A stretch of DNA of 64,000 nucleotides, from the NCBI GenBank assembly GCA_001414345.1, contig LLCB01000278.1:1-64000 (forward strand). Direction: 5' to 3'. The DNA comes from Hymenoscyphus infarciens. Taxonomy: Eukaryota; Ascomycota; Leotiomycetes; Helotiales; Helotiaceae. The notes under the pieces are model-generated. The model saw only the letters and a list, made by a program, of their open reading frames with translations. It was not told the origin of the DNA and ran no database searches. Numbering within the stretch: position 1 is the stretch's first letter; each line of letters begins with the position of its first letter. Positions 22,156 through 34,161 of the stretch are shown one piece after another. The translations under genes were made by a program, and so were the position numbers.

Positions 22156-23688
22156 TCAAATGACCCTTGCCCAATCAGTTTCCCCAGTCAAAACAAAGCT
22201 CTCCCATCTCACCCCAGGCCCCCATCGCCTTTCATCGCCTTCCCGGTCACTCTCCATGTGCGTCCCGTTCTTCTCCTTCACCACTCCCGCCCATTTCCTC
22301 ACGAGATCCCTCCAATAACAAGCTTCGGCAGCTTCACTTATGATGCCTCCCTCGCCCACATGTAAACTTCGTTGCCGCTCTGCGATTCCCTCTGCTACAT
22401 CGTCATGATTTCGTAACCATTCGATTGTCTGCTCAAGATCGCTCCAGTCGGGTTGTACAAATACGATATTCGCGTTTTCGGGGGTATATGAGGTAGGCCA
22501 TCGCGGGTTTGGGGAGGGTCGTAAGGAGGATGTGTAGGAAGGGCTGAAGGGTAGAGAATGGGAGTAGAGGGGTCGCATTAGGTGGGTTGTGTGCATCAGA
22601 TATGTTGGAGGCGGAGTGAGGATTACTGATTTGCATGCTTGGTGGAAAGGAAGGCGTCCGGAATATGTGACACCCTTCGAGAATTTGGCATTAGTTCATG
22701 GTCGCAACTAGAGAATTGGTTGAGTAGACATACCTCGGTATAGATGATGTATTTGTATTTACAGAAATCCTCAATGCTGATTGCATTTTCTGCATCGACA
22801 CCATTCATCACCCATTTCATATCTTGTACATCTGCCCAATCTCTTCCCTTTGTAGCTTCGATCAACTTCGGTCGTAGTTGTGTATTTCCTAAACTGTTGA
22901 ACCATACAGTGCCCCTCCAAACTGCCTTCTCGATCTTGCCATGCCAGCCCAGCTCTTTTTCCACCACGGCGATCTTCGAAAGCGCTTCGTCTATTGTGCC
23001 GATAAATCGTTTTGGCCAGGACCAGAACGAGAAATGTGGCATAATCCAATAATTTCCCTGTACTTTGGGATCATTGCTTCGGGAGAAAGACCATGCATTC
23101 TGCCGTGGGCTATCGATTATGCTCAAAGCAAAGACTGTGTCTGGGAGAGGTGTGGGAGAAGTGAGGATGGCTCGATGTAAGGAGTGGAGAACTGCCTGTC
23201 GTTCGAAAAGCATGTCGCGGTTTGGTTTTCTCTCTGCGGATATAATATACAACTATAATAAGCAATATTTTAGCTTGGATCCCAAGTCAAACCACCACAA
23301 AGGGCAAGCTATACTGCAGTAGCTGAGGAACTCCTACCTTATTATTTTTGATCCTGCCCTCCACCAGACCGCTGGTATCATCGCTTGATTTTTCCAGTTC
23401 GAATCCATTTCCACCTAGTCGCTGTACACTCAAATCAATCTCTCTTATCAGTCCTGGGAAAGTCCGCGAACACTCCCCGACGCCCATGCCCAAATTTGGA
23501 AGTGGTTCATGGGAGGAACTGTGCTTCGTCGAGGAAAGGCTTTCGTCGGAAAAGTTAAGGCCAAAAAAGAAGGTGATGAAAGCAAAGCAAATAAAAGCAA
23601 CCAAAGCACGGAGGAAGGGTCTCCGTCGTTGAGTGCTAAGGACTGCCATGGTTGGTGATACTTCAACTTGAGGTACGGATGAGGGCAT
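22156..23688 (-). CDS. GT90 / CAP10-domain glycosyltransferase
   Basis: Three exons: 23338-23688, 22734-23252 and 22156-22674, 462 residues. A type II signal anchor (RRRPFLRALVAFICFAFITFFF) near the N terminus implies a Golgi/ER lumenal enzyme. The catalytic half has LYIISAERKPNRDM, LHRAI, VWRGTVWFNSLGN, DVQDMKWVMNG, FCKYKYIIYTEG and VTYSGRLPFHQACKSVIL, the hallmark blocks of the CAP10 family (Cryptococcus Cap10, KDELC/POGLUT relatives). Those enzymes transfer xylose, glucose or similar sugars; the donor here cannot be read. The start at 23688 and the internal ATG at 23649 both leave the anchor intact; a longer open frame reaches 23829. The acceptor ending at 23253 restores the conserved LYII block. 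Confidence 0.86.
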
Positions 23689-26122
23689 CAACGTGGTTCC
23701 ATTGTACGCAGAGAGATCCAACAGGAAAAGGAAAGGATGAAAGCCAATACCACTATGAAAAACAAAATTGAGGGAAATGATGGATCGTGGATTCCCGAAC
23801 TCAATGGAGCCCAGTAAATGGCGGGGCACAAGACCTGGAGGGCAGGACGCGCCGAACAGCCTAATTTACCGCGAATCACATCTTATCGCGGTGACGATAC
23901 CACGTTGATTAGATTTTGGAGATTGAGGATTGCTCGATAAGATTAAGCTTCGATAGCATCATCTTAAATTGGGGTAGTGCACATGGCGATTGTTTGAGGT
24001 TGATTGTTTATGGAGAGGAAGAGGAAGTTTGAAATTACTAGTACGAAATCCCGGGGTTCTTGGGTGGGGGTAAATTTCACGTGCGGACAGACACGGGAAA
24101 GTGGGGTCTTCCCTCTTTCGACTCAAATTTGATCGTCGGCTTGACTAAGATCAGGTATAGTATCAGAATTGTCTACCTTATCTGCAATGACTAGCCCTTT
24201 ATTTGCCTTCACGGTGCCAGTCCTCGCTTCTATTTGGTTCAGTCAGGGTCACGATCACGGTCCTCAGTAATTTACAATTGGGATTTGGTAATTTTTGAAT
24301 ATGAAATGATTTTACATGATCATAGAACTATTCATATTTCTAGAGGGCAACCTTCATTTTCTCGTCGAGTGGTCGCAAGAGTAGTAGTTTAGAGGCTAGC
24401 AAAAACGCAAACCAGAAGCTAAGCGAGGGAAAACAAACGGTCAGTCACCGACCAAACTTCCACCTCCAAACAAAGACATTATTGAACACTTTGATCCTTC
24501 CTGTTAAGCCTATAGCCACTCAAAGCCAAGTCGCAAAAACCCAAACAAAGACCGAGGTTGCGCTTGAGAAGGAGAAAGTTTCTCTTCCCCTACTATCCTC
24601 TTTCTTTCTTTCTTCAGCCGCTGCAGCAACGATCGCATGGCTTTTTGAGGTGGAAATTGTGGGGTTATGGTGTTAATTTCGGCGTGTTGAATTATTTATG
24701 TCTTTTTGACAGGCCCTCCTTCAATTCTGGCAGAAGTGCGTTCCAAAATACTCGGAATCGAGGAAATTTTGTGTAAGAGCTCAGGATCGTTTTCTGCCGT
24801 CAACTGTGATTTTTGGTTGGGTGAATGAACAATAAGAAAACATTCCCAAGAACAAGGAGATAACACATTTTGAAGTATTGTGAGAGGTCTTAGATCCATC
24901 ACCTTAATATCAGCGACATGCTTGAGGGAGCCAATATCATGGGTAGCAATGATCTTTATATTATTATTGTTGTGATTCATTCCATAATTCTCCCAGCAAT
25001 TTTCATCCACAAACTTCACTATAATTTTAGATCCTTGTACTTATTCTTCCCCAATCCGAGGCCAAACAGCACTCTAATTCTTCCATTCGAAACGCGTTAT
25101 TGTAAGCGTTGTTCTTGCACAAGGCCCTTGTACTGTTAGCAAAGCAAAACAATCATTTGGGTACGCGAGACGAAAGATAATGACCAATAATTTGAGAGTC
25201 TTAAAGAGGAGGTACTAAACAAAGATCTCGAGATAACATTCCTATGCAGTCGATATTACTAGTCCTCTTACCACTTGTGTAACCTGCGCTACTCCCCTTG
25301 CTTTTAAGTATTGATATACCGAAGCCATGCCGCCACATTCAAGTCAATGGAATTCCAGTTGTTCTGGAGGAGAGCGTTGTCTGAATTCAACCAACGGATA
25401 TAACCTTCCACATTGAATGGGACCTAGATCACAGGGTGTTTGCAGATATATCTAGAACTATAGGAATGTCGATGGGAGACTCTGTCACCGAAATCGTACG
25501 AAAACTCACATTACCACTCCATCGGGAAAGGGGAATCAAACTCGCAGAGAACAGCGCATTTGAACCCATACTCGCCCAGATAGACGCTCACACTATGCCT
25601 GGTAGACGATCATTCCCTATTGACCTTGCTCGGTTCAAATCCTGGTACTGAGTTCTCAGAGTGCTTGGGAATGAAAATGGGCCATTTCTCAAAGTTTGCT
25701 CGCCTACTTGGAAGGTCAATTAACAGGTAGAGGCTAGTGCTGAGATTGGTACAGTCATTGCTGTTTTAAATAAAGATTTTGTGTATATCGATTCTACCCC
25801 CAAAGCGAAGATTTATCTTGGGACGGGATTTAGGCCCCTTCGCTATGCTGAATTGCCAATGGACTGGGATCGAGAAGTTCAGCAGGAGCAACCATCAGCA
25901 CAAGAACGTGGGGCTCAGTAAAAATCCCAATAATGCACTCCAGAAAAAGACTTGGAAAGGTCTTCTCTAAAATAGCACTAGACTTATACTTCCATTCCCT
26001 TAACCTTAACTTAACATTACTTACACTCTTATTCCTTGTTTATCAAATTATGAATTCCGCCTCTTTAGAAATTCTCTTTCTCTGACTACATTTATTACAG
26101 AGGACATTAGCTAGAGCGTCCT
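23689..26122. other. Gene-poor, AT-rich interval with one coding-like scrap
   Basis: No confident gene. The plus-strand frame at 25424-25651 (ending LARFKSWY) has coding-like composition with a stop just upstream, so it may be a gene remnant, but no family was recognised. The rest is AT-rich without motif. Confidence 0.4.
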
Positions 26123-26766
26123 AAAAGTCCAAAAACGACTAAATCGTAAATCGCAAAAGTTAAGTACTTATAGATAGATTAAATAAGGCCTCTAAGAGCT
26201 ATAGCTAGTTATAAATTAAATTAAATTATACTATCTACTTACTCTCTTACATCTTATTCTATTCTTTTATATATTACGTATACTAAGAGAGTATAGATAA
26301 GAGTATAGATAAGAGTATAGGAGAGAGAGAGTAAGAGAGTCAGAGAGTAGAGTAAGTAAACATTTTAAGAGAAAGCTTTTCCTAGTATAAGTAAGAGAAG
26401 TTTAGCTAAAGTAGTAAATAATCCTCTTTTCTCTCTCTTTCTCTCTCTTCCTCTCTTCCTCTTTTATTTATCTAGAAATAATAGAAAGAATATAATATAA
26501 GAGTTAGATAGTAAGTAGTAAAGATATAATAGTAAGGAGATAATAGTAAGAGAGTGATATTACTGTTATTTATATAATACTTATTATCCTTCTTTATTCT
26601 TTAATTGAATTAACTAGTTACTATAGTTAAAACTATCCAGTCTTAATATAGAGACAGAGAGGAGGAGAGAGAAAGAGAGAGAGGGAATTTAATTATTCTC
26701 TTTTTTACTTAAAGAAAGTAACATTTTTCGATTTGCTATTTACAATTAAGTCGTTTTTAGACTTTT
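26123..26766. mobile_element. AT-rich element with about 35-bp terminal inverted repeats
   Basis: The left end reads AAAAGTCCAAAAACGACT and the reverse complement of the right end reads AAAAGTCTAAAAACGACT. The similarity continues inward for about 35 bp with mostly transition differences. The interior is AT-rich and holds GAGA/TATAG tandem simple repeats around 26280-26350. No coding frame. No clear target-site duplication was found, so the exact ends and superfamily are unresolved. It is probably a RIP-mutated non-autonomous DNA transposon. Confidence 0.6.
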
Positions 26767-27095
26767 GTGGATTCAGGATGCGGTAATACGGGATGCCGTA
26801 CCTCTGTAGTGTCTCGAAAAAATTCATGTCGTCTTTGTTTGCGACAATAAAACACCAAGCCTTGTTTCATTCTACAACTCTCGGATTCTTTCATCCTAGT
26901 CTTTTTGTCTCTCATAAGCACAAAGAAAAAGTTTGAGGATTAGGTATTGTTTGGGGAATGTTCAGAGCAGAGAACACTAATTAGAATTGACTATTAAATA
27001 CACTACCAGGAGTTTGTAAGTTTCCACATCATTTCACGTTTCCAACATACTCAATTCTTCAGAAAATCTTGTTTCATACACAGATACATTTCAAA
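26767..27095. promoter_or_regulatory. Upstream region of RING gene
   Basis: 329 bp from the end of the TIR element to the ATG of the RING gene. The start context is CAAAATG. No specific operator recognised. Confidence 0.35.
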
Positions 27096-28292
27096 ATGTT
27101 AACAGCCGATTTCAAATTTGGAGGAATAGACGCACCCGTAGAGGATTGTCCGATCTGCCATCGCCCTGTAGACCGTGATGATCTTCGAGTGGTAAACCCA
27201 TGCGGTCATTGCTTTTGCGATACCTGCATCAAATCATGGACCACTACCAACCATACCTGCCCTTGGGATTGCGGTCCTATCGACTCACTTACGAACCCAA
27301 ATGTGCTGGGAACTTGTGGAGTTTGCAAGGAGATGCTTCCCTCGGAATCGGATTTTGCGATATTGAAGTCTGAGCCAAACGAGGTTTGTAATCATATGTT
27401 CCATGTTCGGTGTTTGAAGAATTCGTTCAAGACTCATCGCTTGGAATGTCCTACTTGCTATGTTACTCCTGTCATCTCAATGATCAATCGTTCCGGGGAA
27501 ACGGAACTGCTCTTGCCCATAACCTGGTACTTGAGCCCACCATTCGGATCGCATACTAATTTGAATTTGAGCATCCGGACTACCGAGAACGACGTAGTCG
27601 AGCTCATAGACGAGCAAAGTCTCTGCATCTCGCAATCCGACGAGTCTCAGCACGAAATCCTTCTCCCCGAGACCAAAGCACTCTGGACCCGTTCCCTGTG
27701 CATCGTATGGAACCCCGACGAAAAGTATCCTCTTACTCCCAATCCACATCCTTCAAAAGAAGATGTTCTTCGCCTGCAAGAAGCAATGGCGGAAATGGAT
27801 ACAATAATCAAGACTCACTTGACAGCGGATGGTATGAACCATTATAAACAACTAAGCGACGATTCATACTTTCCAAGTCCTCGCGGAATCCGAACAACCC
27901 GTCTACGAAACACAATGGAGATTAAGCGGTCCTCTAATGGAGTTCTTGTAGAAGGTGTTGCCGAACGCAAGTTTGTTGAGATCAAGTGGACAACCGAGAT
28001 TGTCGAGAGATTCTCCTCGGGACTAGAGAGCACCCAGCCAGGCGTCACACTGCGAAAGCCTCAATGGGATGATTGGAAGCAACTTAACGAAGCAGTGGAT
28101 AAAATTCAAGCTTTCGACCTACCAAGCGATCTTGATCTCGACAAGACAAACATCAAGTACAAACCCTGGATGCGATTCTTGCGTCGAAAGGCTTCCCCCT
28201 TCGTTTCTCGTATGCAGCTAGCTGTTCTTCGAGTCATGGATTCCAGCGATCTTCAAAGAGATTTTGAAGTGCCGGAGTACATTGAGGGCTAG
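27096..28292 (+). CDS. RING-finger protein (putative E3 ligase)
   Basis: Single exon, 398 residues from the ATG at 27096; the frame is open upstream but has only a TTG there. An N-terminal C3HC4 RING starts at C18: CPIC, then CGHCFCDTC and CPWDC. A second zinc-binding module follows (CGVC, CNHMFHVRCL, CPTC), also RING-like (C3H2C3 order). The remaining 260 residues show no known domain. Tandem RINGs near the N terminus suggest a ubiquitin ligase, but no IBR segment or membrane anchor is visible, so neither RBR nor membrane ligase classes fit clearly. It stands between AT-rich, repeat-bearing DNA and the BTB-like family. Confidence 0.8.
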   Translation: MLTADFKFGGIDAPVEDCPICHRPVDRDDLRVVNPCGHCFCDTCIKSWTTTNHTCPWDCGPIDSLTNPNVLGTCGVCKEMLPSESDFAILKSEPNEVCNHMFHVRCLKNSFKTHRLECPTCYVTPVISMINRSGETELLLPITWYLSPPFGSHTNLNLSIRTTENDVVELIDEQSLCISQSDESQHEILLPETKALWTRSLCIVWNPDEKYPLTPNPHPSKEDVLRLQEAMAEMDTIIKTHLTADGMNHYKQLSDDSYFPSPRGIRTTRLRNTMEIKRSSNGVLVEGVAERKFVEIKWTTEIVERFSSGLESTQPGVTLRKPQWDDWKQLNEAVDKIQAFDLPSDLDLDKTNIKYKPWMRFLRRKASPFVSRMQLAVLRVMDSSDLQRDFEVPEYIEG

Positions 28293-29937
28293 GTGCAGCA
28301 GAACTCAAGTCGCCTACCCCTTGGTCCCCCACATCTAAATTGAGTATATTCCCCCCCGCAGCTAGAACCCTCTTTATCATGTGCGAAACATTTAATTTAA
28401 CTTCCCAAAAACTTTCACACTTGTAATTTCAAAACCACGTGCTGCCAGCTGAACGTTGTTGGGGCAGGAACGACCCTTACTAGTCTACCCTGTATATAAG
28501 CAGGATTCCTGGGCTTACCCCTCCATCACTCTTACATGCAGTTCCATTACAATTACTCTGACCCCTACCTTCAAGATCAACGGCATCTGCCATACAACGT
28601 TTCCAAATCCTGCACTTTTGCTTCTCAGGAAAAACCTAATACCATGAGCCCACCCCCACTTAATTAAAGAATCATGATGATTGGCCTTCTCAAATTAATG
28701 TGTCAGGTAATCATCGATGCACCAATTCATGCCCCCCTACACCATAAAAACTTCGTAGAGCCATGGAAGCCATTGATAAAACCGGAGTACTCGGTATTAT
28801 GTTTCAAAGCTCTACTTCGACCTCTTTTCATGCGTATGAGAGCAGTCCTGTAGAGTTCGTAAATACTAAATAATCAAAGTCGGAAGGATTGGGCAAGGTT
28901 GCTTGGATTTTATAAATTTCACCCTCCTATTATCATTTCTTCATTTATGTAGTAAAGTGATATGTATGGGACGAAAGAAAGTGTAAACACACCATGAACC
29001 ATTGTATCTTGACATAGTGAACTCCCAAAAGTTTCTCTGTCCAGTCACTCCTCAAATTTTTCACAAAAAGTTAGGAACAACCTCAACTCTCAATCATTCG
29101 TCTGTTCTGTCCGATTCAAAGCCAGTCTCAAAAATGCCAGTAGAAAAACAACCTGCTGGAGTGGAAAACACTCTACACGCATCGCATTTTGATTATATTA
29201 TAAGTTGCATAAGCTACACCACAAGCAACGTTCAATCGTTGCTATCAGTGGACGAATTTCCGAAGCTATATGAGCGAATGACTGGATTATAGCGCAAACC
29301 GTTAAAACAGCTGGGGTCATTAAATCGTATCAAACAACTCAGTCCCCAAACTTCGCATTGCAATCTTAGAAGACTTGGCACCAAATTAGAATGATTCAGT
29401 ATCTCTGGTAGATATTAAAAAACGATGCCATGGGAATTGAGAGATATGGTGTGTGAAAATTAAATGACACAATTTCAGAGAGAATAGCGCTGAATATTGA
29501 AGAATGATGTAGAGTCTTGCGATGAACATTCAAACAGTCAGTCAAGATTTCAGGTTCGTGCCTGCCTGTCTTGCTCGGTGTAATCACACTTTAGGGTAAT
29601 TCGAGCACATTATTCTAAATGTTTGGAACAATTCAAAACTAATTTAAACTGGCTAGCGTAGACAGTTAAAAGCTCAACTTTAATTGCCCAAACTATCTAG
29701 GCTAAGTCCTAGAAATGCTGAATATCAGTTTTCTATTTGCTGTCACTTTGGGGTGGATAATAATTCGCTTATGTTTTAGTTTGTATCATCTCAAGGCAAC
29801 TTTGTGTGAAGTGGAAGAAGCATAATAATTTATCGAGAAGTATGTAACATACGAAGCGATCTATCTCCACGTGTCCGTTCATCCCTTCTAAGAGCACTCC
29901 TTCGCGTCTTCGACAACCACCAAGCTCCACACATCTA
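28293..29937. other. Gene-free interval
   Basis: 1.6 kb. A 96-codon frame at 29002-29292 is not convincing. The segment 29591-29640 resembles 15017-15068. No other structure. Confidence 0.4.
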
Positions 29938-31073
29938 TCAATATGCCTCGAGATCGACTGTCCGACCAGTGAATGGTTCTGTGAAGTGTGCTCGGACAAA
30001 ATAGTCTCTTTCTTTCGCAGGTCTAGTGATGGTGCCTATGGTAACATGAACCCACTGCAACAAATTAGCAAATGTTTTTCTTGTTAGCTGAAGAGCTGAG
30101 AGTAGCGAGCACGGATCAACGCCAAAAAAGGGACAAAAGAAGGGTTGCATACTTGGAGCAATTTCTCGGTGCCGGACGGGTACTTAAGAATTTTCGGAAC
30201 GTATTTGTACGTATCGTTGCAAAAGTAAGGTTCGACAGCCGCCATAGCGAAGAGGTCTTGCAGCAAATGGCCTTCTCGCAGTGAAAAGACAGATTTGATA
30301 TGAGAGTCAGTAAAGTTTTTGCACGACATCTCTTTGCAGTGCGTGTTGACAATTCTCTTAAGTGCGAAGGCAAGGTGGTGTTCTAAACTGAAGTCGATGA
30401 TCTGCCAGTGTTCGGCCAATCGTGCTAAGATGATTACATCAGAGATGTCGTTCTTGATTTTCGAAGCACTTCCATTCTAGGTGACATCTTCACGGTGTAA
30501 CTAATGAAACAACATCGAGACGCTCTCAGACGAGACTATACCAGGGATGCCCTTAATTTCCAAAAGCTCGGTTGTCTTGTGGGTGACATCAAGTCGTTTT
30601 GCCTAGTACGGTGAGTGTTTTTCGAGGAGGGGCTGCGAAATAGTGAATAGTTTCGGGGCTGCTACCTCCTTTTGTTTTGGTGGGAATATGTCGAGGATGC
30701 TTCTAAGGATGCTCTTTTTGTTGCTGGTATCTTGTAGTGATTGGCTTCCCTCTAATTCCCTCGTCTTGTCGTTCTTAATTTCCTTCCTACCTATTAAGGC
30801 TTCACGTTGCTCCGAGTCGGCTTCGTCGACACATCTGCCGCTCAACAGAACCTTTTCGCCTCTGAAACGGTCGTTATTCTTCTTTTCCTCTTCATCCTTG
30901 ATTTCCTCTTTGATTTTTTCAACAACAATTAGGACAAGTTGAGGACCCGCGGAAATTAACGGAAGAACTTTGGCAGCAAATTCAGCAGAGGAAATCTTCT
31001 TAGGAGGAATGGCGTATCTCCATTTATCAACTTATGGCGGTAGCTTTCCTTTGGGGAACTCAAGGTAGGCCAT
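29938..31073 (-). pseudogene. Decayed BTB-like gene (paralogue of 31990-33199)
   Basis: One reading frame from the ATG at 31073 to the TGA at 29938 can be aligned along most of its length with the intact neighbour: FPKGKLPP, KVLPLISAGPQLVLIVVEKI, KLFTISQPLLEKHSPY, LLEIKGIPGIVSSESVSMLFH, VIILARLAEHWQI, DSHIKSVFSLREGHLLQDLF and WVHVTIG. It is broken by four in-frame stops: TAA at 31032-31034, and TAG at 30603-30605, 30501-30503 and 30477-30479. Two of the TAGs sit where the neighbour has Trp (TGG). All are explicable by C-to-T or G-to-A changes at CpA, the RIP signature. The frame is otherwise maintained with no indel shift. An intron at 30055-30152 resembles the neighbour's intron but is at another position. 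Confidence 0.85.
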
Positions 31074-31989
31074 CTTGTCTGAAGGTTTTTTGGGCTTTTT
31101 TTGGCGCGGGATTTTCTAGGTGAATGCAACAGCAGATGGTAAACACAGCTTGGCGTGTTGGAGTGTTAGACGGGGGTTATTCTCGGTGTCGCAGCAAAGG
31201 ACGATGATAGAGTATGATTGTGATTGACCACAAAGGAGTAAAATGTCCTAGGTAAGTGGGTCATTATATAGGCAATCAAGTGGCCCAAGCTTTGTCGCTA
31301 AGACTTTACTTATTTCCCTCAATTCTCTATTCACTTGTTCGAAGTCATTCGTTCATAGAAGGTATGTCTGTCAACGACATCGTTTCCAGCCCGATAAGCG
31401 ACACACTAACTATAGCACAGGTAGCAGAAGTAATAAGACGATTACGAAATGATAAGATGAGACTGAAATTTTATAAGACTATTCAGGCTCTGTGCGACAG
31501 CTTTGGGGGTTGGAAATATTTATGCTTTCAGGGGCTAATACGGGGTGTAGCGATTCTGAACTGGTTAAGAGTTGAGTACCTTTACGCTGCTCCCTCGATT
31601 GTTCCACCAAAATTTGGAAAATAAATTCGGTTACCCTAAGAGGCTGGAACAATTAGATTCATGTTGCTTTTAAGGTTCCAGAAGAGTAGGAAAATTGTAG
31701 AAGGGGAAGGTGCATTAGATGACAGTCACGAATTCCTGCAACCCCTGGTGGGGCCACAAATTTCAGCGGTTCCGCTGTGATTTCACATCCACGTAAACTT
31801 AGAGTCTTTAAAGGTAGAAAGATTTCTTATCAAGAAAAGGTAAGTAACCACGGGATTTCTCCCCATTAGCTAAGCTTTGAAGATGGTTCCAGTACCTATT
31901 CAGCTACCCTAAATTGCCCACCCGTTCATGTGTTCGCTCGAACCTTTTTTTTTGCCAGTCGCCTCTTTCACTTGTGCTAGATTCCTTGT
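31074..31989. other. Spacer between BTB-like copies
   Basis: No gene called. A 122-codon plus-strand frame at 31256-31624 lacks family features. Part of this stretch is probably the promoter remnant of the dead copy. Confidence 0.4.
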
Positions 31990-33199
31990 CTAGTCGGAGG
32001 TCGAGGCCTCGATCTTGCTAAAAGGATCCGTGAACGTTGATCTCGTCTTGCCGAGTGTAACATGCACCCACTTCAACAAATGCTCTGCACCTCCTGGCAG
32101 TGCAAGAAGTCTCGATAGATAAGGGTCGCTACGCTGATTTTGGCGCATGAAAGCGTCAACCCCGGCCATGACAAAAAGGTCCCGAAGATAATGGCTGTCT
32201 GGCAATGAGAAGACGGATTCGAGATGCTCGGTAGTGAAGTAGCGTGTGTTACAGCGATCTTTGCCTTTATGGAATTCCTTGTTGACATGATTGACAGTTG
32301 TCTTGATAGCGTAAGCAATTCGTGATTCCAAATTCAGGTCCTTGATCTCCCACTGCAACAAATTAGCATACGTTTTTCTCATTGACTTAGGAGCCGGTAG
32401 CAGTGAGTATGGATAAACCTTATCCCCGACCACTACAAATAGGAGCTAAAAGGGGCGAACAAAGAAAAAGGTAGCATACATGCTCCATTAATCGAGCCAA
32501 CTCGATTAAATTAGAAATTTCGCTCTTAATAGTATGTGGCTTGACGAAAAAGGTGACAACTTCTTCTCGATACCACCAGTGGATAAGTTTCGAGACACTC
32601 TCTGGGGAGAGGACACCAGGGACGGCCTTAATTTCAAACGGCACAGTTACGTCGTCATTCTCGTTGAGCAATCTTGCCCAATAAGGAGAACGACGCTCGA
32701 GAAGGGTTCTTGAAATCGTAAATTCTTTCAGAGTGAATTCTTTGCCGTTATTTATCTTCTTTCGATTGAAATATGCAAAAACACCTTGCTTCGTACTGAT
32801 ATCGGCTCGTGAATTTGTGTTCTCGGTAGCCTTCATTGCTGCCTTTTCGTCCTCGATTCCCTTAATCTTCATGCCACCTTGCTCAAATTCGCCAAGTAGC
32901 ATCGGCTTCTCGTCCTCGATAGGCTCGGTGCCCTTCATCTCCTCTTCATCCTTGCTTTCCTTTTGCGTCTTTTCAACAACTGCGAATGTGACTGGAGGTC
33001 CGGTAAGTAGCGGCAGGACATTTGCAGTATATTCAATGGCCTGGACTTTGGCTTTGTGTTTGTCATAATCGATCTCGAGTGGCGATATTGGCAATTGCCC
33101 TTTGGTGAAGTGGTAATATGGGGTGGTCATTGCGATCTGCCTTTCCCTATTCTTTCTCTCTACTGCGAGGGATCTCGCATGTATAACTCCACTTGGCAT
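31990..33199 (-). CDS. BTB/POZ-like fungal protein
   Basis: Two exons, 32480-33199 and 31990-32352, 360 residues; a start at 33130 (337 residues) is equally possible and is the one matching the ATG of the dead paralogue. Central features are EFTISRTLLERRSPYWARLL, VPFEIKAVPGVLSPESVSKLIHWWY, NLIELARLMEH|WEIKDLNLESRI and EHLESVFSLPDSHYLRDLF. This is the order of BTB/POZ-like fungal proteins: buried hydrophobic strand, surface loop, then a helical tail resembling BTB-linked helices. The N-terminal third is charged and low complexity. Function unknown; such domains usually mediate protein-protein contact. It is flanked by one dead copy on each side. The 127-nt intron (GTATGC...TTGCAG) is discussed in findings. 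Confidence 0.72.
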
Positions 33200-34161
33200 C
33201 GATTTGGAGGAGAGCGATGACTGTGGCCGATGCTTTTTGTGTACAGACAAGATTGTTGAATAAGCTGCGCTGTAAAATCGAGGTTTCTTGAGAGTTTATA
33301 TACTTTTAGTGCACTAATGTATGGCGCTGGGACCAATGGATTCAAACTTATCAGCTGGAACAATAGACGCGTGAATGCATAACTACCATGTAGAGATTCT
33401 TTAAGCTCTGAAAGATTTTCCACTTTCACTGCCTTTTGGTGAGGCAGTGGAACAATCAGTACGTGAATCCTAAATTTGAGGCTGTTTCAACAGAACTATT
33501 TATTTACACCAAACACTCATTTTCTGTTCTATTTTGCAAAACCACAACCTAAACCTTCTCCATCCCGCATAGCCCCACCAAATCGCTTCCTCAGAGCTCT
33601 CTAAACAACTATAGCAAACAGTTCTCCAAATACCTTTAGGCAACTAAGCGAGGTCAACAACTCCACCCAGCCTGTTCTCCAACCTGCATTAATCAAGTTA
33701 AGCAAAAAGACCACGAACCAAGATTCTATGATAAAGCCCGCTCAATCGCACCCCACCACTGAACGTCAATTATTTCCGAGCATAATCCTTTCGCTGAACG
33801 TTAGTCCCCATATTACTCTCCGGGTAGTGGAGGAAGTAGATATCGACGGCCAGGAAATCATTTGCAATCCCCCCTTGCACCGTGAATTGCCAGTCGAGTA
33901 CACGTGAGTTATCATCGCTTCGTCTCTTCCCTTCCATGTTCTTAACCATTGATTCTCGCAATATCTTCATACAAACAAACAATACGCTAATATACCCAAG
34001 TGTACCCAGAGGATCTTGATGGCAAAATCACCAGTCTTACACCCAATGTTCTCAGATCAATAGATGGAAGAGAAAAATGGAATTGTCAACAACCTTGAAA
34101 TACTAGACGGTGTCATCTCCAAAGCCTCAATAGAGACCTCTACATCTGCCTCAAATACTAG
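33200..34161. other. Promoter region of BTB-like gene and unrecognised sequence
   Basis: A minus-strand frame at 33160-33429 overlaps the 5' end of the BTB-like gene and is probably chance. The part 33750-34161 may contain the 5' section of the dead plus-strand copy but is too degraded to align by eye. Confidence 0.35.

Noticed and set aside
25560..25660. tRNA-like B box (GGTTCAAATCC) on the plus strand
   Set aside because: No matching acceptor stem, A box or anticodon arm could be folded around it; the T stem has a mismatch. It also lies in a coding-like frame.
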